NCBI GenBank assembly: GCA_947039455.1
Contig: CAMQZB010000007.1
Location: forward strand, 16,543-80,542
DNA length: 64,000 bases
Direction: 5' to 3'
DNA from: an uncultured Clostridia bacterium
GTDB taxonomy: Bacteria > Bacillota > Clostridia > Christensenellales > CAMQZB01
Position numbers and translations under genes: made by a program. Under the pieces are notes generated by a model. The model searched no databases. It was not told where the DNA came from and saw only the letters and a list, made by a program, of their open reading frames with translations. Position 1 is the first letter of the stretch; each line of letters opens with the position of its first letter. Shown one piece after another: positions 16,874 through 25,759 of this stretch.

Positions 16874-18199
16874 ATGATTGGTATCGAATTAGAAGAATTG
16901 ATGGCAAGGCGAGATTTTCGTTCAGTTGCAACTGAATTGTCAAAGGAAAATCCTGTTGACATTGCCCAATTATTAAGTGAATTGGAAGACAATGACTTGG
17001 CTGTAGTTTTCAGACTAATTGAAAAAAAACTAGCAGCGGAGACGTTTTCATATATGGATCAAGAGCAAAGACAAATTTTGCTTCAAATATTCAGTAAAAA
17101 AGAAATCAAAGCAGTACTTGACGAAATGTTCGCCGATGATGTTGTTGACACTTTGGAGGACATGCCTTCAAACGTGATTACAAGTATTTTAGACAACATA
17201 GACGAAAAAACTCGTGCAAGAGTAAATAAATTATTGCAATACGATGAATTCACCGTGGGAAGTATTATGACAACGGAGTTTATCGAGTTGTATCCAGAGA
17301 TGACGGTTGAAGAAGCATTGCTGAAAATACGCCGTCTAGGTATTCACAGCGAAACGGTATATACTTGTTACGTAGTGGAAGAACGCCATTTGATTGGTAT
17401 AGTAACAGCGAAAGATTTGCTAATAAACGAGCCAACAACTGAAGTGAAATATCTTATGCAAGAGAATTTCATCGTGGTAAATACACGTGATGACAAAGAA
17501 GATGTTGCGAATTTATTCAGAAAATACGGTTTGATAGCAATTCCAGCTACAGACAGTGAAGGGTGCATTGTGGGAATAGTAACTTTTGACGATGCAATTG
17601 ATGTATTGACGGAAGAAACCACTGAGGATATGCATAAAATGGCTGCAATGACAGCAAGTGATGATACTTACTTGAAAACTTCGGTATTCGACCATGCTAA
17701 GCACAGAATTGTTTGGTTGCTAATACTTATGGCATCAGCAGCAGTAACAGGATTTTTGATTTTAAGCAATGACGAGATATTCAAAATCATGCCGATGTTA
17801 ATTGCATTCATCCCACTTTTAATGGACACAGGCGGAAATTGTGGAGCGCAAAGTTCAACATTAATTATCCGTGGATTATCTATTGGAGAGCTTAAATTCA
17901 GCGACTTTTTTGAAATAGTATGGAAAGAATTCCGAGTATCATTGCTAATCAGTGCCGTTCTAGCATCAGTAGGTGGACTTGGAACATACTTCATTTTAGG
18001 AGACGCAAAAGTAGCAATAGTAGTTTCAGTTTCACTTATCGTAACAATAGTAGTAGCGAAATTAATCGGCTGTATACTGCCAGTTCTAGCTAAAAAATGC
18101 AACCTAGACCCAGCATTTATGGCATCACCATTGATAAGCACAATAATCGATTTTTGTTCAATGGTAATTTACTTTAACGTAGCTTATTTATTAATTTAA
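16874..18199 (+). CDS. mgtE: Magnesium transporter MgtE
   Basis: 441-aa Mg2+ channel of the MgtE type. The N-terminal helical superfamily domain (about 10-120, with LEDNDLAVVFRLIEKKLAAE) and two CBS domains (about 130-250) together form the cytoplasmic Mg2+ sensor that gates the pore. Five membrane helices follow (about 280-441) with the family's pore motif MDTGGNCGAQSSTLIIRGL near residue 315. A TAGGAGG site precedes the ATG. Family knowledge says the channel closes at high cytosolic Mg2+; the structured leader upstream suggests a second, RNA-level control. Confidence 0.95.
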   Translation: MIGIELEELMARRDFRSVATELSKENPVDIAQLLSELEDNDLAVVFRLIEKKLAAETFSYMDQEQRQILLQIFSKKEIKAVLDEMFADDVVDTLEDMPSNVITSILDNIDEKTRARVNKLLQYDEFTVGSIMTTEFIELYPEMTVEEALLKIRRLGIHSETVYTCYVVEERHLIGIVTAKDLLINEPTTEVKYLMQENFIVVNTRDDKEDVANLFRKYGLIAIPATDSEGCIVGIVTFDDAIDVLTEETTEDMHKMAAMTASDDTYLKTSVFDHAKHRIVWLLILMASAAVTGFLILSNDEIFKIMPMLIAFIPLLMDTGGNCGAQSSTLIIRGLSIGELKFSDFFEIVWKEFRVSLLISAVLASVGGLGTYFILGDAKVAIVVSVSLIVTIVVAKLIGCILPVLAKKCNLDPAFMASPLISTIIDFCSMVIYFNVAYLLI

Positions 18200-18222
18200 T
18201 TTCAAATAATTTCGGAGTGGAT

Positions 18223-18882
18223 ATGGATAATAGATTTTTATTAACTAGAAAAAGAATTAAAAATATTATTCTAACTGTGGACATTGAAGGGCAGTTGAAA
18301 GTTTCCGCACCAATCCACGTGAAGGAACAGCGTATTATTGATTTCGTAAATTCAAAATCCCAGTGGATTGAGAAGCAAAGAGCGAAAATGGAATTGAAAT
18401 ATCTTGCCAATAAGAATCTAGAGAACGGCAATGAAATAATGATTTTAGGCGAGAAGTACATCAAATTGGTGGAACTAACAAAAACCACTAGCAAAGTAGA
18501 AATACGAGAAAAGGAAGCTGTAATTTATCTTAAAATAGGCAAAGACGAATTGAATGAAGATAAAATATTAGCGGTGTATCAGAAGAAATTATTGCATTCA
18601 ATACTAAGTGAAAGAGTTATAATTTGGGAGAACATCACAGGGTTGAAAAGTTCATCATGGCAAATACGAGATATGAAAACAAGGTGGGGCAGTTGTAATT
18701 TTCGAACAAGAAAAATTTGGTTTAACCTGCAACTAGCAACAAAGAAAATTCAGTGTATTGATTACATAATCGTCCACGAATTAGGACACATTCTCTATCC
18801 AAACCACGGTGCCGACTTTAAAGCCTTTCAAACAAAATACTACCCAAATTGGAAAGAAATTAAAAAATTATTAAACCAATAA
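18223..18882 (+). CDS. YgjP-like metal-dependent hydrolase (DUF45)
   Basis: About 219 aa. ATG 18223 is chosen over GTG 18217 because the GGAG site would overlap the latter. This is the YgjP/SprT-like DUF45 family: the sequence has the zinc-binding helix VHELGHILYPNHGADF near residue 182 (HExxH with a further His), preceded by the typical MKTRWGSCNFRTRKIWFNLQL. E. coli YgjP has been reported to act on nucleotides; the true role of the clostridial members is open. It stands between mgtE (gap 23 bp) and a bidirectional terminator. Confidence 0.87.
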   Translation: MDNRFLLTRKRIKNIILTVDIEGQLKVSAPIHVKEQRIIDFVNSKSQWIEKQRAKMELKYLANKNLENGNEIMILGEKYIKLVELTKTTSKVEIREKEAVIYLKIGKDELNEDKILAVYQKKLLHSILSERVIIWENITGLKSSSWQIRDMKTRWGSCNFRTRKIWFNLQLATKKIQCIDYIIVHELGHILYPNHGADFKAFQTKYYPNWKEIKKLLNQ

Positions 18883-18912
18883 ATTAATAATTATAAAATA
18901 ACAAAACAACAA

Positions 18913-18953
18913 ACAAAACCCCTATTGCAAATTAATGCGATAGGGGTTTTGTG
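18913..18953. terminator. Bidirectional terminator
   Basis: A CAAAACCCCTAT/ATAGGGGTTTTG stem (18914-18925 and 18940-18951) between the convergent genes at 18223-18882 and 19021-19737. Confidence 0.8.
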
Positions 18954-19020
18954 TTATAATTTTTTTATAATAGTTGTAAAAAAGAAATGCGTTCATAACT
19001 AATAAAAGTTCAAATGTATT

Positions 19021-19737
19021 TTATAGTGGTTTCTCTTCTTTTCTTAAAATTACTCTTCTCACAAGAGAATTTTTCTTAATAAGAGAAATACAACCTATAC
19101 CCGCAGCGAAAACTGAACCAATGAAACCTACAACTAAGTCGATCATAGTATCCATAAGAGCCTCTTGTCCAGTAAGAGCAATGCCGTCTTCAGTAAGGAA
19201 TTTTTGCATATTCATACCTAAGAAGTAATCAACGCCAAATTCGTAAAATTCCCAAACAACTTCAACCGTTACCGCAAAGCAAATAGTGAAAATCATAACA
19301 AAAACAGGGTGAATACCTTCGATTTTATTTTCGAAGAAAGCGTTAATCAAACTAAAAGCTAAAGCCGCAATCATAACAGCACTCATAAAATGAAGAATGT
19401 TATCCCAGTATGGAATACGGTAATAGAAATTTCCAAATTCGCCTAAGCAAATAGAGCAGAACAAGAAAACAAGGAAAAGAATATTCATAAATGAAGGAAT
19501 AATAATTTTAACACGTCTTTCAATGAACCAAGGGATATGGATAATAACCAATCCAATGATAGTTTGAAGCAGGGTCAAAGAGTATTGAGAAGCAATTGCC
19601 TCAGCCCCTTCAGTAGTAGTAATCAGCCTTATAAAAATATATACAAGAGCAGCAATCATAGTAAGCTCAGTTACCCAAAAAGTCACCTTCTCCCAAGTAG
19701 AAGTGTCTTTGGGGTATAATTTATTTGTTTTGAACAT
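19021..19737 (-). CDS. DUF2238/YjdF-like membrane protein
   Basis: 238 aa with about seven membrane helices. I choose the ATG at 19737, which sits directly behind GGGAGGG, over an upstream ATG at 19773. The central motif WDNILHFMSAVMIAALAF, the EVVWEFYEFGVDYFLG segment and the C-terminal DTMIDLVVGFIGS are typical of YjdF/DUF2238 proteins. The His, Asp and Glu residues in the membrane suggest a metal or proton site, but function is unknown. It has its own promoter (19785-19814) and is therefore separate from the nickel operon whose last gene ends at 19848. Confidence 0.72.
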   Translation of the reverse strand: MFKTNKLYPKDTSTWEKVTFWVTELTMIAALVYIFIRLITTTEGAEAIASQYSLTLLQTIIGLVIIHIPWFIERRVKIIIPSFMNILFLVFLFCSICLGEFGNFYYRIPYWDNILHFMSAVMIAALAFSLINAFFENKIEGIHPVFVMIFTICFAVTVEVVWEFYEFGVDYFLGMNMQKFLTEDGIALTGQEALMDTMIDLVVGFIGSVFAAGIGCISLIKKNSLVRRVILRKEEKPL

Positions 19738-19784
19738 AGTCCCTCCCTTTTTTTGTACATTTGTATTATACATTATTTATATCT

Positions 19785-19814
19785 ATTTTATCTATTAATC
19801 TACAAATTGTCAAT
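19785..19814 (-). promoter_or_regulatory. Promoter of the YjdF-like gene
   Basis: On the minus strand TTGACA (19814-19809) and TAAAAT (19790-19785) are 18 bp apart, about 50 bp upstream of the ATG at 19737. Confidence 0.55.
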
Positions 19815-19847
19815 GAAAATCATGATTTATTGCCGTTTAGCGGAAAA

Positions 19848-20666
19848 TCACTTAATATTAAGGTCGGAAACTCTGTCTTTTGTGTGTTCGAAGTAAATAT
19901 TAATGAAATAGAACGCCAAAATACAAAGAGTAATGCAAAGCCCAGGAGTTAGCAACCAGTTGTAAGCGCCACGCAAAAATCCGCCACGTTGATAAGCAAG
20001 ATTAATCATAGTACCCCAAGTTACATCAACGGTACTTCCAAGCCCGATGAAACTAAGGGTAGATTCAAGCATAATACAGCTAGCTACCGACATGATGTAT
20101 TTGGCAAGAACCACTTCAAGAAGGTTAGGAAAGATGTGTTTTCGCATGATTTGAGTATTGGAAATATCTAAAATCACAAGAGCTTCCACGAAAGAACTTT
20201 GCTTCAATTCAATAGTCTTAGCCCGCACTGCCTTAGCAGTTTGCCCCCACCCAAGAAGGGCAATAACAAGAATAGTGTTAAGAGGACTAGTGCCAACCAC
20301 CGCAGCAATAACTATTGCTAAAGGAAGCATAGGGATCATCAAAACCACTTGTATCAATCCATCGAAAAAGTGTCTTGAAAAACCAGTAGTGTACCCAGCA
20401 AGAATGCCGATAATCGAACCTAGCGACAATGATATTAGAGCACTTGTAATACCAATAATAAGTGTATTTTTCGTTGCGTAAACTATCTCAGTGAAGATAT
20501 CAAACCCCATATCGTTAGTGCCAAGTAAGTGGATAAAACTAGGTGACTGCCATGGCGTGAATATTTCTTTAGGGAAGTATGGAGCGAAGAGTTGTGGGAA
20601 TATTGAAAACAGCGTAAATACTGCTAAAATGAAAAGCCCCATTATTAAAAATATCTTATGTTTCAT
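19848..20666 (-). CDS. Nickel/peptide-type ABC permease (NikC/DppC-like)
   Basis: 272 aa from the ATG at 20666, which follows GGGGGTG; the frame can be extended upstream but would then overlap the previous gene by over 50 bp. N-terminal helix and extracytoplasmic segment, then the BPD_transp_1 membrane domain with the EAA-type loop VEALVILDISNTQIMRKHIFPNL near residue 175 that docks on the ATPase. It pairs with the NikB-like permease (overlap 11 bp) and is the last gene of the larE-to-nikC operon. The substrate is judged from context (nickel), not from this sequence. Confidence 0.85.
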   Translation of the reverse strand: MKHKIFLIMGLFILAVFTLFSIFPQLFAPYFPKEIFTPWQSPSFIHLLGTNDMGFDIFTEIVYATKNTLIIGITSALISLSLGSIIGILAGYTTGFSRHFFDGLIQVVLMIPMLPLAIVIAAVVGTSPLNTILVIALLGWGQTAKAVRAKTIELKQSSFVEALVILDISNTQIMRKHIFPNLLEVVLAKYIMSVASCIMLESTLSFIGLGSTVDVTWGTMINLAYQRGGFLRGAYNWLLTPGLCITLCILAFYFINIYFEHTKDRVSDLNIK

Positions 20667-21630
20667 CATACACCCCCAATCGCACCTTAGGATTAAGCAG
20701 TTTGCAAACAATATCAGTGATTAGGTTTGCGATAACAACAGTTAAAGCGGAAACGTAAAGACAACTTTGCAAAACCCTAAAATCTCTGAAAGATATAGCA
20801 TCTGAAATCAGCGAGCCCATACCCTTAATAGAAAAAATCGTTTCAATAACTAGTGTTCCAGACAAGATAATGCCAACATGTAAGCCAACTACCGTTACAA
20901 AAGGTTGAGCGATATTTTTCAGTATGTGTGAGTAGTAAATTCGTGATGTGGAAAGTCCACGTGCACGAGCGTATATTATGTATTTTTCGCAACGCAAGTT
21001 GGCGGTCATGTTTCTAACTATCAAATATTTAGAAGGCAATGACGCAAGTGTTAACGTTAATATTGGCAAGAATAAATGGTGAAGTCTATCTAGTAATAGC
21101 GGAAAAAACCCAGTTGGTGGAATAGTTGAATTTAGCGAACCGTAAGGAAACCATTGAAGTTTTGAAGCGAATAAAAGAATAAGCATCAACCCAAGCAAGA
21201 AAGCAGGGATTGCATCAACAACAATCATAGACAGCGAAGTAGTGCGGTCAAGTGTCTTGCCTTTTCGCATACCCATTGGAATTCCAAGAACTATTGAAAG
21301 AATTGATGATAGTAAAATTGCAGGGATTGCGATTTGCAAAGTGTTTGGAATACGACTAGAAATCAAAGAAGAAATTTCTTGATCAAAGTGGAATGAGTAC
21401 CCAAAATCACCTGTTATTGTGTCAAAAAAGTAATGAAAAAACCGCACAGGCAAAGGCTTGTGCAAATTCATTTCTTGATAGTAATATTGATAAGTTTCCA
21501 AATTAATTTCCGCTTCTTCAATACCAAGTAACATCAAAACAGGATCACCTTCCATAGCAATAGGTATCAAAAAATTAATAACAATCACCACAAAAAGAGC
21601 TATAAATGAAATAACTAACTTCTTTTTCAT
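20656..21630 (-). CDS. Nickel/peptide-type ABC permease (NikB/DppB-like)
   Basis: 324 aa. N-terminal membrane helix followed by the OppB-type extracytoplasmic region (DPVLMLLGIEEAEINLETY, then LHKPLPVRFFHYFFDTITGDFGYSF), and the BPD_transp_1 domain with the coupling loop YIIYARARGLSTSRIYYSHILKN (listed in parts: YARARGL near residue 220). Its ATG overlaps the end of the methyltransferase gene by 4 bases (ATGA type), which indicates translational coupling. Part of the same transporter as the genes at 19848, 22587, 24288 and 24962. Confidence 0.87.
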   Translation of the reverse strand: MKKKLVISFIALFVVIVINFLIPIAMEGDPVLMLLGIEEAEINLETYQYYYQEMNLHKPLPVRFFHYFFDTITGDFGYSFHFDQEISSLISSRIPNTLQIAIPAILLSSILSIVLGIPMGMRKGKTLDRTTSLSMIVVDAIPAFLLGLMLILLFASKLQWFPYGSLNSTIPPTGFFPLLLDRLHHLFLPILTLTLASLPSKYLIVRNMTANLRCEKYIIYARARGLSTSRIYYSHILKNIAQPFVTVVGLHVGIILSGTLVIETIFSIKGMGSLISDAISFRDFRVLQSCLYVSALTVVIANLITDIVCKLLNPKVRLGVYDET

Positions 21631-22466
21631 TTGTCAACCTTCCAATAAATCAAAGCAGTACTATAGGCTCCAAAGTCGGTAACAATACCGTTTTCGTTGT
21701 TAGCATTGAAATATTCTTCCACAAGTTCATCAGTGTAAGTTGTGTCATCGGAGAAGATTTTCATGTAAATTTTATAACGTTCAATAGCATTTAAAAGAGG
21801 CAATTCTTCACGAGTTTTTTCGTAATAGCTTTTAACGTTAGGATTTTTCCCAAGATTGTAAAGCAAGTTATAGTAATTTGAAGCCTCGGATAAAAAGCCA
21901 AGTTTCTTTTCGCTAACAAGTTTTTCAAGCAAGTTTCTTCTGTGATAATCATATGAACCTTTTCCGATAGTTAGAATGCAGCAAGTGTGGTTAGTGATAC
22001 TTTCCATACGTTGAAGCTGTTCCAAATCGGAAATAGCAGGGCACATAGCACAAAAGCTCACATCGAATTTATTAGCAGTAGAAAACTCTTCCCAAAGCAC
22101 TTTTTCAGTAGTTATTTTATCAGATAAACCAAGTGAAGAAGCTGTTTTTGACAAGCAATCAAGGGACGTTTCTCCAATATCGATTGCATGAATATCAGCA
22201 CCTTTACCCGCAAATTCTAAAGCGTAACGCCCAGTACCCGCACCAATGTCCACAAGAGTTGTGCCTTGTTTTAGTATATTTTCGCTCACAAGAAAGTTCG
22301 CAACCGCCTTTGGTTGATGTAGTGGACTGCGTTTTACTTCCCTTGAAGTTTTAGCGATATAAGAAAAGTAATCGCTCCATTTTTGGTAGTGCAGCAATTT
22401 TTCTTCCATGTTCACATGGCAACTTGTTTGTTTTAAATTGTTAAGACATTCGCTAGTAGTTTTCAT
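21627..22466 (-). CDS. Class I SAM-dependent methyltransferase in nickel operon
   Basis: 279 aa. The Rossmann-type SAM-binding domain starts with motif I VDIGAGTGRYA near residue 77, followed by the acidic motif II (ADIHAIDIG) and FDVSFCAMCPAIS as the motif IV region. The C-terminal half (about 170-279) is family-specific and carries no recognised motif. The gene is wedged between the binding-protein and permease genes of the ABC transporter, overlapping the permease by 4 bases, so it surely belongs to the operon. Possible jobs are methylation of a small metal carrier or of a cofactor intermediate; neither can be proved from sequence. Confidence 0.82.
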   Translation of the reverse strand: MKTTSECLNNLKQTSCHVNMEEKLLHYQKWSDYFSYIAKTSREVKRSPLHQPKAVANFLVSENILKQGTTLVDIGAGTGRYALEFAGKGADIHAIDIGETSLDCLSKTASSLGLSDKITTEKVLWEEFSTANKFDVSFCAMCPAISDLEQLQRMESITNHTCCILTIGKGSYDYHRRNLLEKLVSEKKLGFLSEASNYYNLLYNLGKNPNVKSYYEKTREELPLLNAIERYKIYMKIFSDDTTYTDELVEEYFNANNENGIVTDFGAYSTALIYWKVDK

Positions 22467-22586
22467 AGTATCTCCGTTAAATTCTGTATCTAATATAGTA
22501 AATTTTAAGTAGTAATTAAGAGTAATAAAGTATAATAATTAGCAATTTCACTTAGTTGAAAGTTAATTTTACTAACAACTAAAACC

Positions 22587-24179
22587 CTAGTTTTTCTCGA
22601 TAGTGTACCAAGTTGCAACGTTCAAAAGTCCGTAGTTTCCGTCAACTTGAAAACCACTTAAAGATTTCAAGTGTGCTTGAGATAAAACGTCCCAGTAAAG
22701 AGAAATTGCAGGAGTGTATTCTCCATAAAATTCTTGAGTTTTTCCAGCTAATTCGTTGTATTCTTCGATAGTTTCAGAGATGTTCATACCATTAATAAGG
22801 GTGTTGTAAGTATCGTCATAAACTTGACCAAAACTCATACGATCGTTATCGTAAAGGTATAAACTACCAAGCCCAGCGTTTTTCGCCATGCCGTAAGCAG
22901 TTAGATTAACTAAAATCATGTCATAAGAGCGGTCGAATTGAGTACGAGTTTTGTAAACAGCAACGTCAACTGAGTCGATAACTAAATTAATGCCCACATC
23001 TTTAAGATTAAGCATAAGCATTTCAGCGTAACGAAGGTGCAAAGTGTTGTCGTTTCTAACAAGCAATTTAATAGAAAGTGGCTTGTTTTGGTACTCTAAA
23101 ATACCGTCATTATCGCTGTCAACGCAACCTGCTTTTTCAAGATGTCCTTTCGCTTTTTCCAAATCACGTTTTAAAACTTCCGTCTCAATGTAACCAATAG
23201 TAGCAGGGGGAACAAAGCCAATTTGCGATGGAATACTAGCGGAAGACCCGAAAGTAGTGCGAATTGTATCGTAGTCAATGGCGTACATTATACCTTTTTT
23301 GATGTCTATATTAGTGAAAGGTTCGCTGTTGTTTTTGAAAATCAAAGAAGCTGGGTTGCTTGAAGAATTCAGATTAGTAATAGTAACATTTTCACTTTCC
23401 GCTAAAGTATCGATAACCGCAGGATTAATTCCTTGTGCGTAGTTATAGATAATGTCGATTTCTTCAGATTTCAAAGCCAAATACATAGTGTCAGCGTTGT
23501 CAAATACCTTAAAAATCACAGTATCAACATTAGGTCGACCTTCTACATATTCATCAAAGTAAGTAAAAGTGAAAGTGCCAGAATTTTCGTTGTGTTCTTT
23601 AAATTCATAAGGTCCGTTACCGATAGTGGCAAGTTCTTCTGATACTTTATCGTATTCAGTAGGGGGTACATCTTTGTAGATGTGTTTAGGCAAAGGACGG
23701 AAAGAACAAAGAGCAGTTAAATGCCTAGAATTAACTTCAGGCAAAACAACTTTCAAAGTTTGAGCGTCCACAATTTCAATGCTATCGTAAACAACGGTAA
23801 AGCCTTGAGTAGGGATTTGATATAAATATTCCATAGAAAAAGCGATATCTTCAGCAGTAACAGCAACGCCGTCATGCCATTTCATACCGTCTCGAACAGT
23901 AATAGTCCAAGTTTTGCTGTCCTCGGTAGTCACCTCACAAAGGTTAGTAACGTATTCGTTTTTCTCGTTTACTCTAACGATAGACAAGCTAGAAACAGTA
24001 CCAGTCAAAACGTTGAAATCATAATCTTGACGGCCAGCCACTTGAATGTTAGTAGCAGTTCCAACCACTAAAGTTGAAATAGCCTTGTCTGTATCATCGC
24101 CACTTTTGCAAGCAGTAATAGATAAAGTGAATGATAGTGCAAGTGTAATTGCTAATAATTTAATCAATAATTTTTTCAT
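22587..24179 (-). CDS. Nickel/peptide-type substrate-binding lipoprotein
   Basis: 530-aa family 5 solute-binding protein (SBP_bac_5), membrane-anchored on the outer face. The signal peptide ends in a lipobox, LSITAC, with Cys24 as lipid attachment site. The family signature is visible (WTITVRDGMKWHDGVAVTAEDIAFSMEYL, in parts, near residue 90-120). Such proteins bind oligopeptides, opines or nickel chelates. I favour a nickel complex because the genes upstream in the same operon are larE, larB and larC. A 108-bp gap with a hairpin separates it from the ATPase gene, which may set a different expression level for the binding protein. Confidence 0.87.
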   Translation of the reverse strand: MKKLLIKLLAITLALSFTLSITACKSGDDTDKAISTLVVGTATNIQVAGRQDYDFNVLTGTVSSLSIVRVNEKNEYVTNLCEVTTEDSKTWTITVRDGMKWHDGVAVTAEDIAFSMEYLYQIPTQGFTVVYDSIEIVDAQTLKVVLPEVNSRHLTALCSFRPLPKHIYKDVPPTEYDKVSEELATIGNGPYEFKEHNENSGTFTFTYFDEYVEGRPNVDTVIFKVFDNADTMYLALKSEEIDIIYNYAQGINPAVIDTLAESENVTITNLNSSSNPASLIFKNNSEPFTNIDIKKGIMYAIDYDTIRTTFGSSASIPSQIGFVPPATIGYIETEVLKRDLEKAKGHLEKAGCVDSDNDGILEYQNKPLSIKLLVRNDNTLHLRYAEMLMLNLKDVGINLVIDSVDVAVYKTRTQFDRSYDMILVNLTAYGMAKNAGLGSLYLYDNDRMSFGQVYDDTYNTLINGMNISETIEEYNELAGKTQEFYGEYTPAISLYWDVLSQAHLKSLSGFQVDGNYGLLNVATWYTIEKN

Positions 24180-24231
24180 AATATTTCCTTTATTCTTTGT
24201 TATTTTTTCCTATATTTTGTAACTATAAAAT

Positions 24232-24247
24232 ACTGTGTACTCACAGT
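24232..24247 (-). promoter_or_regulatory. Hairpin between ATPase and binding-protein genes
   Basis: ACTGTG-TACT-CACAGT is a perfect 6-bp inverted repeat in the 108-bp gap upstream of the binding-protein gene. It could be an mRNA processing/stability hairpin or an operator; no T tract follows, so it is not a standard terminator. Confidence 0.4.
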
Positions 24248-24287
24248 GTATATTTTCCTATATATAATGTATATGAAATTTCTCTAT

Positions 24288-24959
24288 TTACTTTAGAGAT
24301 AAATTGCCTTTACTGACAGTGAAAACTTTGTGAGAAATACCATGAGCAAGATCTAAATCGTGAGTAATAAGAAGAAGTGATAATTTTTTTTCTTCAACAA
24401 GTTTGCAGTAGATTTTCAAAATTTGAAACTGAGTGCTAGTGTCAAGCATTGAAGTTGACTCATCGGAAATTAGGAGTTTTGGTGATAATGTCAAACTCCG
24501 TGCAATGACTACGCGTTGAGCTTGCCCACCTGAAATTTGCCAAGGAAACCTTGAAAAAAGTTCATGTGGTAAGTCTGCTTGTGAAAATAAATCCAATGCC
24601 ATTGTCTTAGCCTCTTGATAATTTTTAGCAATCTTGTGAAACAGTAGTGGCTCAGCCACCGCATCGCCCACAGTTTGTTTTTGGTCTAAAGCTAAAAAAG
24701 GTTGTTGTGGAATTAATTGTATTTCATGACGGAATCTTGAATTGTATTTACCAAAAGAAAGAAGCAAATCTTCATTTTTGAACTTAATTTCACCGCTATC
24801 CGCCTTAATAGTACCGCAAATAATCCGAGCAATGGTAGATTTTCCTTCACCGCTTTCCCCAGTAATTGAAACTATCTCATTTTCGCCAATTTCCATACTT
24901 GCGTTATCTAAAATAATTTTCTCATTAAATTTTTTGTTTAGATTATGTATTTTAAGCAA
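24288..24959 (-). CDS. ABC transporter ATPase (NikE/DppF-like)
   Basis: 223 aa ATP-binding subunit. Walker A GESGEGKS near residue 34-41, Q-loop LIPQQPF, signature ISGGQAQRV near residue 143, Walker B LLISDEST, and the H-loop His in LLITHDLDLA. Slightly shorter than typical NikE/DppF and without the C-terminal oligopeptide extension. It energises the two permeases at 19848 and 20656 with the sister ATPase, whose stop lies 2 bp upstream. Confidence 0.88.
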   Translation of the reverse strand: MLKIHNLNKKFNEKIILDNASMEIGENEIVSITGESGEGKSTIARIICGTIKADSGEIKFKNEDLLLSFGKYNSRFRHEIQLIPQQPFLALDQKQTVGDAVAEPLLFHKIAKNYQEAKTMALDLFSQADLPHELFSRFPWQISGGQAQRVVIARSLTLSPKLLISDESTSMLDTSTQFQILKIYCKLVEEKKLSLLLITHDLDLAHGISHKVFTVSKGNLSLK

Positions 24960-24961
24960 AA

Positions 24962-25759
24962 TTATCTCCTTGTAACAAGTTTTGTATAATCGAAATTCTC
25001 TGGTGCGTTCTCAATAAGTGATTTTGTGTATTGATGAGTGGGGTTTTCTAAAACCTGCAAAGCGGATCCAAATTCAACCACTTTGCCGTCTTTCATTACC
25101 ATAACATGACTACATTTTTTAGCCATTTCAAGGTTGTGAGTAATAAGAATAACCGCCGAATTGGCACATAGTACAGGTAGTTTTTCAAAGAAATTATCAG
25201 CGGATTTACTGTCAATTCCACGAGTGGGCTCGTCCGCAATCACAAGTTTTGACGGTGTGGCAATGCCGATAGCAAGAAGCACACGTTGCGCCATACCACC
25301 AGAGAGCTGAAATGGATACAGTTCAAGAACAGTTTTGGGCTGTGAAAATCCTACTTGCAAAAGTAATTCAGTGGCACGTGCTAGTTTATCCGCCTTTTTC
25401 TTAATACCAAGCAAATCCAATGATTCGAAGATTTGTGTTTTAATCTTAAATGATGGGTCTAAAAATTCAGAGCCACTTTGAGGTATAAAAACCACATCAG
25501 AACCTAACAATTTGTTTAATTTCTTTGTGTCACTAAGTGAAAAAGTGGTGGATTCAATAGCGATTTCGCCAGTAGCGGAACAGTTTTCAGGAAGAAGTCC
25601 AAGAAGCGACATAGCAGTCATAGTTTTTCCCGATCCCGATTGTCCAATAATAGCCAAAATCTCGCCTTTTGCTATTTTACAGTTTACATCTTTTACAATA
25701 GTCACTTGTTTTTCCGAAACAGTACCAACAATATTCAGTTTTTTAATTTCAATACTCAT
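24962..25759 (-). CDS. ABC transporter ATPase (NikD/DppD-like)
   Basis: 265 aa ATP-binding subunit. Walker A GQSGSGKT near residue 38, Q-loop FIPQSG, signature LSGGMAQRV near residue 147, Walker B LVIADEPT, H-loop in LITHNLEMA, plus the C-terminal ENPTHQYTKSLI extension typical of Opp/Dpp/Nik ATPases. The ATG overlaps the larC stop by one base, which ties the transporter physically to nickel-cofactor synthesis. Confidence 0.9.
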   Translation of the reverse strand: MSIEIKKLNIVGTVSEKQVTIVKDVNCKIAKGEILAIIGQSGSGKTMTAMSLLGLLPENCSATGEIAIESTTFSLSDTKKLNKLLGSDVVFIPQSGSEFLDPSFKIKTQIFESLDLLGIKKKADKLARATELLLQVGFSQPKTVLELYPFQLSGGMAQRVLLAIGIATPSKLVIADEPTRGIDSKSADNFFEKLPVLCANSAVILITHNLEMAKKCSHVMVMKDGKVVEFGSALQVLENPTHQYTKSLIENAPENFDYTKLVTRR